Part shown: positions 30,507 through 40,424 of the stretch, one piece after another
How the letters are laid out: each line of letters starts with the position of its first letter
How positions within the stretch are numbered: position 1 is the first letter of the stretch
NCBI GenBank assembly: GCA_936440205.1
Contig: OW387140.1
Location: forward strand, 30,129,659 to 30,193,658
Source of the DNA: Lepidonotus clava
Lineage: Eukaryota > Annelida > Polychaeta > Phyllodocida > Polynoidae
DNA: 64,000 nt
Direction of reading: 5' to 3'
Position numbers and translations under genes: made by a program
The notes under the pieces: model-generated
Told to the model about the DNA's origin: nothing
Database searches by the model: none
The model's input: only the letters and a program-made list of their open reading frames with translations

Positions 30507-31114
30507 TGAACTATTGTTAATGTTTGATTTAAGACTGCGTAAGATTCGTGTATATCCAAGTCTTCGTAAGTTGCTTTCCAGAATGTCTGAGTAATTCAGA
30601 CCGCGTTTAAAGTTTGTCCATTCACTTCCCAATAGTTCAAAAGAAATGAACGATGAGGGAACTTCTTAATATGAAAGGGTTTTTATTCAATAAACATCTC
30701 ATCCCGAGTCAAGGCCACCATGTATAAGTCTTCATCAGTCCACCTCCCATCTCCTATCAGCAATCAACCACATTTAGAACACGAGTTGCTCCAACGCCTT
30801 CTAGACCATTCTAGCATTTGGCTCTAACACAATCCTATGTCCGAGGTAGTGGGTATTGGTAAACTCCAGTCTGCTACACGGAGTCGATGTACTTACTCCA
30901 GGTATAACTCCTTGGTTAAACATGTTTCTTCTAACCAACTAACTCACTAACTGCTCGCTCCCTACCTTGCAGCGCCTTTTATACTGGTTAACAGGTGGCG
31001 CTAGGAGCGTAAGATATTTCTCCTAGAGGTAGACTAGAAGTAGACTTGCTAAGCCTGATCTTAGTTGGATTATATATTATGACAATGTATTAAAAGTACT
31101 AAGCCATTAGTACA
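30507..31114 (-). repeat. 5' LTR of the giant element
   Basis: 608 bp, TG...CA, reading as identical to the copy at 11265-11872. The GAAT duplication follows at 31115-31118. In element direction it contains a TATA box, then a long R-U5 with an AATAAA polyadenylation signal at 30682-30687. Confidence 0.95.
30975..30983 (-). promoter_or_regulatory. TATA box of the LTR promoter
   Basis: Minus strand TATAAAAGG, an excellent TATA match inside the 5' LTR, about 130 bp from its outer end. The same box is conserved in the solo LTR (CCTTTTATACTGG on + near 4048-4060). Transcription should start about 25-30 bp further on, near 30945-30950. In the 3' LTR the equivalent box would drive outward transcription into the BBS4-side flank. 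Confidence 0.8.
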
Positions 31115-31118
31115 GAAT
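31115..31118. repeat. Target-site duplication, right copy (GAAT)
   Basis: Matches 11261-11264 exactly; marks the right edge of the insertion. Confidence 0.93.
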
Positions 31119-31180
31119 TACACGTACGTTGTAGTATAGAACTTTTAGAAATAAGGTGAGAAAAACAGCTACTTACCATC

Positions 31181-31402
31181 ATGTTTAAATATAGAGGGTT
31201 AGACGCTTGGCTGCCCAACCATAATACTACATCGAACCGTAGTCAGGATAGGATTGCATTCGAACTACAACAAGTTAAATTAAATACGTATGCAAAAAGT
31301 CCCTATTATGTTGGGGCAAAACTTTGGGAGAGTCTGCCCCATGAGGCACACCTAGCCATAAATAAGGCAGATTTCCATAAGATTATTGGAAACCTGTTTT
31401 AG
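31181..31402 (+). pseudogene. C-terminal fragment of a LINE (non-LTR) reverse transcriptase
   Basis: The last 73 residues of an open frame carry KSPYYVGAKLWESLPHEA and end FHKIIGNLF. This is the typical C-terminal tail of non-LTR retrotransposon polymerases (pattern: basic-S-x-x-Y-x-G-x-x-LW-x-x-LP, then F and a short helix). No RT catalytic motif or other LINE domain is present, so it is a 5'-truncated scrap. It lies 67 bp outside the right edge of the giant element. Sequence left of that element (before 11261) shows no obvious matching LINE part. Confidence 0.6.
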
Positions 31403-34400
31403 TGTATGTGTGGTTTTCTTTTGCCTAGTTCTCTCTGACGTGTATTAATGAACTGTATATGATCACTTACGTTGTATGGGTGTATCGCATTAACTTATGT
31501 TTAAAGCTTCCTCTGTCTCCTGTGCTTAACTTAGCCTTGTATGACAAGAAGTTTATCGATCGTATATTTATATTTGATAATCAATTTCATGCTTAACTTG
31601 GCTGAAATGGGTTGCTGCTGATTAGCACTACTTTGAGGACACTTTTCCCCCCTCCCCCCCCCCTCCTAGCCCGGCCTGCCTACCCCCCCCCCCCCCCCCC
31701 AGCCAATCCCACCGGTGGAGGAGGAGGGGGGGGGGGTAGGCGGGATGTGGCGGGGGTGGTGGGGGTCCCTGAGATTTTCGGCAAAATGACTGGGGGGGGG
31801 GGGGGTCAGTTGGGGGGGGGTGTACATTGTACCTGTGGGCCGCCGTACCCCAACTCCCCGGCCTAGCCCCCATGCACCCCCACCTACTCTGTCCCACTGG
31901 CCTCCCCCCCCTCGGGCCTACCTCCCCCCCCCCCCCCCCCCCTCCCGCCTGGCAAGTGGCAGGGGGGGGGGGTGGAGGTCGTAGGGTACGGGGTAGGCAT
32001 TTGTCCTAATGGGCCACCTAACCGTATACCCCCTGCGAAGCCCCACTACTAACACCAACCCCCCGCGCGCCCCTTCATCCGAAAACGAGGTTACCCCTTA
32101 CACTCGTCCCACACACATTCCGTACTCACCAACCTTTGAATATTCACTCAACTTGTGTTTGGAGAGTGAGGCACAGACGCTGGCTGCTTTCTGCCCCTTC
32201 AGTCAGTAGAAAACTTTCACCCTGTCAACTTTGTGTTTGGAATAGTTGGTTGAATTCTCAGCCATCTGAGTAGGATTACAGTGAAACAGGACATTTGGGA
32301 GTTGGTTCGTCAGATGTAGATTGCAGGGGCCACCGTCAAGGTGTAAAAGGAGGTGAGAATTGGGAAGATTTTTACTTTTGCAGCTGACCTGGCACAAAGT
32401 TGAAGTAAGTTGAATCTTGAGGTGAACAAGCTAGCCTATAGACAGGCCGAGGCAGCATGCTTGTATGCTCTTTGTAGCTATAAATTTAGGTTGCGACAAG
32501 GGGCTGCATGCACGTCCTAGTTCTAGATCCTCTTGAATTCTCAAGATGAATGCCAAATATTTGCTTAGTTAGCAACCTTGAGCAGTAGTTAGTAATAGTA
32601 CTGATGGACCCTGTCTTAGATCCATAAAAAAGAGATTATGCCTAATGGGTATATTTTATGCACAATGTTCAACCTAATATAATCGGGGGGGGGGGGGGGA
32701 TCTTGGAATTTAAAGGAGGGGGGGGGGGCGTGCTATAGGCCTTTTTTATTTATTTATTTTTATTTATTTTTTTCGGGGGGGGGGGGCATAGATGTTACAT
32801 TTATTACCCGTCAAATAGTTAATTAGGCGTGAAATTGCACATTGCTATGCATTGCTTTCGTGGTTGAATTGCTTGTCTTGCTGTCAAAATTTGAAGAAAG
32901 AAATTAATGTAGTGTTTAAATGCCTAACGTTAATAGATTGCTTTAGCTTTTATCCTCAGACCCTCAGGCCTCTATAAATTGAATTACATAAACAAAACTT
33001 TATATTTCACCTAGAGATTTATGCTTCAAACGCTTAATCTTATTACAATATATAATTGTTTATTTAACATGGCTTCACCAGTTCATAGTGGATGCTGTCT
33101 AGTACCGTAAATGATGCCATGATATATGCATATATTATAAACAGAAGACATGATAAATCTATGAATTTAATTAAATTATACCATGAATTATCGTACCCTG
33201 ATATATATTATATATGTTTTTTGTAGTAAGGTGGCACATTAGAAAACCAATCTGACATTACATAACACAACTGAAAGAGGATCTGATGTAATTACATTGC
33301 GTGGATTTCCGTATTTTGCAACAGATAAAAACGCCATTACCAAGGTGGCACAAATCCATAAAATGCATCAGAGAGCCTACAAAGCGATAGCTACCGGATA
33401 TAAGATAATGGTCAAATACACAGTTAAACATGGCATGACTTGAATTCACAAGGCAATCAGTTGAGCATAGTCTTAATCATAGGGCAATACGTGACATGCG
33501 ACAATTCACAGGATCTATAGAATTAACATTGTTATATAAGACCAAAATCTAACATTAATTGCAGTAATAGATAGTATTATCCCTCATCATAATGATATGG
33601 TCGCCTGGACAAAAGAAAGAATGACCATTCTTCAAATGGAATTGCAGAATGTCATATAGCATGGTAAAACATGGTATATTGTGAAAGCATAACATTATGT
33701 CATACGGCATATGGCGTAGAACTACACAATAATTGTGATGATGTAAAAAGGTTTAGTGACCATACATCTTTTCGTCATCAAACAAAATACTTCATGTTTG
33801 ACATTGAAGTTATATAGCATTATGTGAAATATTCATAGAGTATGTAGGCCTATTCACTATCCCAGAACATAAGGAAAATTGAACAATATACATAATTGAA
33901 CATTTTGAACAGACCAAGGTATCTATATAGGCAAATTGCAGTACACAGAAGAACATTATACATAAGAATACATAACAATGCAAAAACGAATTCAATTGGA
34001 CTATTACTTGCCTTATAACATAGAATAATAACATTGAAAAAATAGCATAGTAAAATAGGGCATAACTATTGATGTAGCGACACTCATAGCTTTATTTGGT
34101 GCCACATTATCTCCTTTACTTTTTTTATTGAAAGTACACCCTTAAATTATGACAGCATGAAATCTAATATCATATGTAGGATAGAAACATTAATTGGTAG
34201 AAGATGCTTTCTAGGTGTTCACAATCCAGAATGCTATGATGTAATGTTTTCTAGTCCAAATTACATGGTTGTTTGATACTTATATCCCATCATTATAGGC
34301 ATGGAGATATTTTTGAAAATGTACGTGTTTTAAATCTCAAGTCCGACATAATGGACAGTATTCCCTCACTCCGCCATTGGGAATCTAGATCCCTTGCTAA

Positions 34401-35315
34401 TGGGCTTAGCTGGGGGAATTCTTTTTGACAGTAGCTATTTGTGGTATAGTATGGCAGTATAAACTTGTCAGCGACGAACTGATAGACATCTGAACTTAGA
34501 ATGAGCATCACTAATGGATTTCTCCGCCTGCTAAATAAAGGAATGTGTAGATTCAGTTGGTTGACCACGGCCCAGCGCCAACCAGGTCACACACACAGTC
34601 CCTACGCGGTGAAGTCACGGTGCGTGTCGACGCCCACCCACGGTTACCCTATCTGCCTGAGACTGAGCCTATAAGTGGTTACCCCGTGACATAAACAACG
34701 ATGACAGCTTCTTGTTTCTGCATACTTTACTATCTTTTTTTAGGGGATAATAGGTGTGTTTTGAAGTTACTTTCAAGTTTCCTTACTTTATAGCAAACTA
34801 CATGTTCTCCCTTGCTTATATAAGCATTAAACGTGTTTGAATCTTTTCCAGGTGAAAATTTATAGATCTAGTTTGTTCTTATTTAATTGTAATAACACCA
34901 TCATTGAATTCGGACGTTCACTGAATGTCTGCACTGGATTACTTATACAGTATACTATATTTTTTGTGAATCAAAGTATAGTGTTGTCACTGAATAATAT
35001 ATGTGGGTGTTTGAAGCCAAGCCATAATTATGAGCCATACATATATACATATAGAAAATTTCTATAGATTATTTAGATTAATCTATATTAGATTTTAATG
35101 ATATAATCAAAATCATGCCCTGTCTGATCTTATGTCAAAAATATTGTGTTTTCCATAGCTTAGTTTGTGAAATATTTCAGGTTCTGAACACAGTTTCCTA
35201 TTGTAACACAAAGTAAAACGTGTTGCTAACTAAGATATTCTCATATTCTAAAATGGTACTTCAAATCACTGAAACTTCATTTATAATTAACGTTTTCATC
35301 TGCTATTTCTTCCAG
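31403..35315. other. Intergenic DNA and possible TSG 5' region
   Basis: No coding sequence that I can support. Two G/C homopolymer zones (31645-31975 and 32685-32785) are low complexity, and open frames across them are artefacts. 33.0-34.3 kb is AT-rich and featureless to me. A GC-richer patch at about 34570-34700 could be the promoter or first non-coding exon of TSG, whose coding exon begins with an acceptor at 35315; this is inference only. Confidence 0.5.
31645..31975. repeat. C/G homopolymer low-complexity zone
   Basis: Alternating runs of 8-20 C and 8-13 G with short spacers. Runs of C followed by runs of G could fold back on themselves. A related zone with three G runs lies at 32685-32785. 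Confidence 0.9.
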
Positions 35316-35325
35316 GCCCAACAAC

Positions 35326-38300
35326 ATGGGGACTTTTGGCCTGTTGGTGCCAACCTTGGCCGTGCTTTTTCTCGGTGTTATGTACACGGAGGCATGCAAC
35401 GAAGCAGTATGCGCCAGTCTCGTGAGCAAGTGCATGTTATTGAAATCCTGTGAGTGTAACATGCTAAACAAGGACAATTGTACGTGCTGTAAAGACTGTC
35501 ACAAGTGCCTGGACCGACTTTACACTGAGTGCTGCTCCTGTGTCGGTAAGTGAAAAAATATTGCTGACTCAATATGATTATTTTGTTACAAAAAGGAATG
35601 TGCATTTTCCATGCAACTATCTGAAAAAGACTGGAATGGTGTGTTTTCCAATTATTACAGCCACGTCAACTGCTTACTACACGCGGCCTATAAATTCGTC
35701 TTTTTTTGGTAGATGCGTATTATTCTCTGTGACCATTGTCTTTTTGTATCTGTATTCAATTATGCAAAATTATTGCGCATATATCTACATGGACAGATTA
35801 ATTTTCTAATTCCTAGGGCCTAATAGAAAATAGTCGATAATGTTTTAAATAAGCCTTGATATCGTCTCAAAGAACGATGGTTTAACATAACCGTACAATG
35901 TTGGTTTTCTTGCAGGCATGTGTCCGGAAAGGAGCAACAAATCCAACATGCGCAAGTCGAGCACGGTGGAGGAGCTGGACGAGCCCATCCCGGCCCTGTT
36001 TAACGTGCTCACCGAGGAGGAGGACGAGCTGCTCCGCTGGACCACCTACACCTACCCGGCCCACCTCGACCTGCTCTACTTCCAGCCCCGGGGCCACAAC
36101 CTCGACCTCAACTTAGCCGCCAGCTTCAGTGAGTAATGTATACACAATCGACATAGGTGTAGGGCTAAATGAACATTATGAATATTAGGAACTGTCATGG
36201 TGATGGTAAGCGGTAGCATTGACTTGAACAAGTCCAAACGTCTAGCCATACTGATCAATTTGGCGGCATGTTTTAATGTTTTAATGTCTTAATGTAATAT
36301 ATAGTAAAAATGTTTTATACAGTATCAAAGCTTCCAGCTTTGATACACATGAGGCGGCGATACTAGGCCTAATAATATTAATGATTTATTGTGGTAGGTC
36401 TGAACTGACACTATAGTGTCAATTTCACAAATAATTTAATCTTTGAATAATTTAAATCTTAACCACTTAACTGCTATGCTCCTTGGGGAAATTTTAGGCA
36501 AAATGGATGTACTTTTGATCAATTATATTTTTCATACTTATTTACTGATGGGCATGTTATGTTATATCATTCTTTAGCTCATGACCTGAAAATTTAGGAA
36601 ATTGCCATAATTTGAATTTTCGGTTACCATGGCAACCGTGTTGATGATTTTTCTTTATATTATATTAAATTCTTAAAGTGATCATACAATGCTTGGCCAA
36701 ATTTTCAAAATTATAATCAAACCATCATGAACACTTAAATTAAGAGCTCAATGAAATTCTCTAAATTTTGATACATTAAGTGCCTCAATAGCAACTTTAT
36801 GTCAAAAGATATCACATATCGAAAAATGCATGTATTTTTCTAGAATAATGCATAAAAATGCACAAAATTAGGGAATTTGACCATCTAATGAAACCGTTTC
36901 CATAGCAACACTTATTTCTTAATAATTAGCTATATTTCTATACATTTTAGTTTTTTATAGGTTGTTCTAGAATTTTGTGCTATAATAAAGTTTTTAGAAC
37001 ACTGTTACCATGGTAACCATGCCATTTTCAGTTTTTCTTGGATTTAATTGACTTTTTACCCTAAAATAAGGTATATTTATTAAAGTTTCCATAGCAACCA
37101 ACACTTTAAGTGCATCAAATTAGTTCTTTTCCAGAATGAATTGGAAAATGATCTAAAATTTGACCATTTAATTGATTCTGAAAATTTTGGCATGTTTTTT
37201 GTAATTTTCCTGGATTTTTTGAAATTTTGAAATTTGTTGCTAAGGAAAGGGTTGCCATGGTTACCATACAGAATGAGTGGTTGTTAAACAAAATGAATAT
37301 GAGAACCTTGAAGCCAAAGGGATGACCTTTCCAATGATACCTTACACCCCTAACTTTTCATAATATGTCAATATGCAAAATTTTGATGAATATTGGTATA
37401 TTTTTCAGTAGAATTTCTCAAAAAAGCATCCTGCTCCCGAGTATACTTGGGAGCAGCTGTTAAGTGGTTAAATCTGTGTGACACTGACAGCACCGGAGAA
37501 CTTATTGACAGTGTGACGCCTATGTTTTAACATTGAATGGGAATGATTCAGACACTGACAGTGACTTAGGCCTAGACATATTAAAGTTCAGATTGAATAT
37601 TTTGATGGTAGGTAAGAAAAAATGACACTATAGTGACAATTCAACAAATAATTTGTGACATCCTCTGCGAAAAGCAGTCTTATGGCCTGGATTATTAGAT
37701 TAAGAGGGTGTCTTGGGGAATCTGATACTGAAAAAATTGGGTAAATATTGTTATTAGAAAATAAGTTATGTTAATTTGAAGACACAAAGGTCAGATATAC
37801 TAAATATGCTAAAATAGACCAGTCTTTGGTATTTATAAAGATATAACTTATATATAATCTAGGCCAAAAATTGAAATCAGAAATAAGATTTCAGGAAATA
37901 TACTGCCATTTCCTTTCTATTTAAGATTTTTAATATCTGTTTTTTGCTTAATATAGCCAAGCAGTCACTTGATTCAGAATTTCTCATTTTGAAAACTTAA
38001 TTTTCTTCCATGGTTACCATGGAAACCCTCATTTGCATAGCGGTAGTATCGGCAGGTTTGGACGTTCTATCAATTTTCCGGTTACCATGGCAACAAAATG
38101 CAAAAAATCCATTTTTTTTAACCAGTAATGAAAACTATGAAAAATTTGATTTATATCATAAATTTAGCTTATGTTTCTTATTTTTATGATTTCTGAGCTA
38201 AATAAAGGCTCTAGAGCTATGAATAGGGATTTCCATAAGGCTGGAAATCCCAGAAACTGTCACATTTAATCTTTTGATCAGAAATAATTGCTGTCGGAGC

Positions 38301-40424
38301 CGCCATAATACATTGACAGTGTCGGAGGGGGCTTAGGCCTACCTGAGTCCAGTCATTTTTTCATACCATCTGTAAAATATTCTTGCAAGCGTTTCTAGGC
38401 CTAAAACGATCAAACTATATGATATGTAGGACCCCCCACATATATGAGAACATAGATATATACATGAATTTCATTTTGATAGGCCTAATAAGGTCTAAAA
38501 AAATATTTTTGAGATTGTCCGTGTCGAACGCCTGAGAGGCTGAGTCCAGCAGCTTGTCTAGGCCTATCATTTGAACTGCTGGAAAAGATATATGTACCTA
38601 CCTGTATAACCTGAGTCCTGAATGCTTCCGAATACTTATATCCTCCACAATTATTGGGTTTAGTCCAATGTCATCCTGGTTTTCTGAGTTCAAAGTATCG
38701 ATGCAGGCGTGATGGGGAGAGAACCTGGCGCCATGTTGACGGTCTGACAGCAGTGACAGTGCCTCCACGTGTCCGATCGATCCAATGTTTTCCCTTCGAT
38801 ACGAACGCATGGTTCACGCATGAATTGTCAATGCGTTGTATGCGTTTAAGGGGGTCCAGACGTCCAAAATATATATATTGAAACCATCATATAGCGCGGT
38901 AACCCAGGTAAACAGGCGGAGAAGGGCGACTTCCCGGGACCAACCAACCGTCCCCGCCGCCAGCGCGGGCGGTCTGGGCTCTGTCACCGGGGGAGGCGAA
39001 GGACTGCAAGAGCGCGATGCATTTACGCGTTTAGACGCGTTATTTCGCATTATTTTTGATTCTAGGACCATGAGATACTTATCTATGTATCCAAATCTAT
39101 CTGTGTATACCAATAACTAAAGTTAGATCGACCGTTTTCATGGTGAAATAGGTCTGCATAGCCTGATGAATATTCAGACCTTGACACAGTTCCCGCGCCC
39201 CAGATCGGAGAAGAAACGGTCACGTGATCAAGGCCAATGGCGGCCGGCCCCCCCGGTTACTTATCGATATAACGGTTTGGATTCCGCGCTTGAATGTCTA
39301 ATTTGGCCCGATTTGAACGATTTTAACTATGCCAATATGATCTATATATCAAAATCTCTGCGATGTAAGCCAAAATAAGCCCAAATATGTGGTCATTTAA
39401 GCTCAGAAGCGATCGTCTCATCGGCGTTACATATAAACGCGTCACAGGTCCTCGTATATGACGAAAGGGAAATTCGGCGGCTAAGATCTTAAGGTGATCT
39501 AGGACATATTTGATCTTAAAGCCTTGCCGCCTCATAATAATTGTTGGGAAACAAATAGGTGGGTTAACATAGGCTTGTGGGATACGATATTAGACCCCAG
39601 AGGTGGAAACTGCTGCACTGGGCTAACCATATACAGGTAATACCACTTAACGTTTTACAGTTTAGGCCAGTTGATTTTTCCACAAAATATCTCTCGAAGC
39701 TTAGCAGTATGGCAATTTCCATGAAAAACTTTCTTGGTTATGAATAAAACATTCTGGCCTATAGATTCTCAGTGAATGAGACATCCAGATAAGCTACTGG
39801 CATTTGTTGTATAGTTTGAATTCACAATTCCATATCTCAATTTCAGCTGGCGAAGACGGGACGTCAATCCGTCACGGGAAACACCGCATCAACACCCAGC
39901 CGCACGCCGACACGACCAACTGTACCGTGGCCTACATGGCCCAGTGCATGTCGCTCACCAAGTGCCACGACTCATGTCAGTCCATGGGCGCCGCCCGCTA
40001 CCGCTGGTTCCACAACTTTGGCTGCTGTGAATGCATTGGGTCCACGTGCCTGGATTACGGCAAGGGCGAACCTCTATGTCTTCACTGCAGTACGCTGGAT
40101 GTTGAAGAAGAGGAGGAGGAGGTTGATGGGTTGGTGGGAGGGGAACAGGCTGGGGGTTTGGCCGGAGGTGGTGTACTGGATAAGGAAATCCGCGTGGACA
40201 CTCTGGGTGGGAATGCTCAGCTGCCGAGCGTTGGTCCGGAGGAGGATTTAGCCGTCCCGCGGTCGGTCCCACTCGGTGGGGGATTATCTGGTGGATTATC
40301 TGGCGGATTATCCGGTGGGACGCTTGACTCTGCCTCCTTGGCACTGGGAGATCAGCCTGCCGCTACCCACTCGAAAAAGCACAAGAAGAGCAAATCCACG
40401 TCCAAACACCATGGCAGAAATTGA
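35326..40424 (+). CDS. TWSG1: Twisted gastrulation (secreted BMP-binding modulator)
   Basis: TSG is a secreted cysteine-rich protein that binds BMPs and chordin and tunes BMP signalling in dorsoventral patterning. Three coding exons: 35316-35545 (ATG at 35326), 35916-36128 and 39847-40424, all with GT/AG borders and matching phases, giving 336 residues. A signal peptide (1-23, hydrophobic) precedes the mature CNEAVCASLVSKCMLLKSC. The N-terminal module ends CLDRLYTECCSCVGMC. Then comes the family hallmark STVEELDEPIPALF, and the C-terminal module contains TVAYMAQCMSLTKCHDSC, MGAARYRWFHN and CCECIGSTCLDYG. Human TSG (223 aa) ends right after this module; here about 110 more residues follow: an acidic patch, Gly-rich SGGL repeats and a Lys/His/Ser-rich basic end. 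A non-coding first exon probably lies upstream, since an acceptor sits just before the ATG. Confidence 0.96.
36463..37467. mobile_element. MITE-like element with TTAA target duplication (piggyBac-like), in TSG intron 2
   Basis: A 1005-bp segment is bounded by TTAA on both sides (36459-36462 and 37468-37471). Its ends are imperfect inverted repeats: CCACTTAACTGCTATGCTCC on the left, and on the right the reverse complement reads CCACTTAACAGCTGCTCC. TTAA duplication is the piggyBac hallmark. It has no ORF, so it would be non-autonomous. Five X-box-like palindromes lie inside it. The flanks also share repeated words (GACACTATAGTG near 36408 and 37624), so it may sit in an older tandem repeat. Confidence 0.5.
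36623..38094. promoter_or_regulatory. Cluster of seven RFX X-box-like palindromes
   Basis: Sites fit GTTNCCATRGNAAC: 36623-36636 (GTTACCATGGCAAC), 36896-36909 (GTTTCCATAGCAAC), 37004-37017 (GTTACCATGGTAAC), 37085-37098 (GTTTCCATAGCAAC), 37251-37264 (GTTGCCATGGTTAC), 38013-38026 (GTTACCATGGAAAC) and 38081-38094 (GTTACCATGGCAAC). RFX factors bind this kind of imperfect inverted repeat. Five are inside the MITE-like element and two beyond it. Whether any is bound is unknown. Confidence 0.55.
40282..40319 (+). repeat. Short in-frame repeat in TSG C-terminal extension
   Basis: A 12-bp unit, GGATTATCTGGT with small changes, occurs about three times, encoding GGLS repeats. It is confined to the part of TSG that has no counterpart in the human protein. 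Confidence 0.85.

Larger units (their letters stand above)
11265..31114 (-). mobile_element. Giant errantivirus-like Ty3/gypsy LTR retroelement with env, looks whole
   Basis: A 19,850-bp element read from the - strand. Order in its own direction: 5' LTR (30507-31114), primer-binding site, gag, pol, two overlapping accessory ORFs, env, a 6.4-kb 3' region holding an opposite-strand ORF, and 3' LTR (11265-11872). The LTRs are both 608 bp and read as identical, and the GAAT target duplication is perfect, so insertion is very recent. No break is evident in gag, pol or env. The pol order (protease, reverse transcriptase, RNase H, integrase), the YLDD motif, the DD35E integrase and the envelope type place it in Metaviridae near the env-bearing errantivirus branch. 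Most members are 5-12 kb, so this one is unusually long. It sits in intergenic DNA between BBS4 and TSG and appears to have landed at or in a LINE fragment. Confidence 0.96.

Noticed and set aside
11265-31114. Reading the LTR element in the + direction
   Set aside because: The + side of the left LTR has no TGG primer site; the TATA box, primer site, gag, pol and env all point to the minus strand.
31612-32009. ORFs over the C/G-rich zone
   Set aside because: Homopolymer artefacts encoding Pro or Gly runs only.
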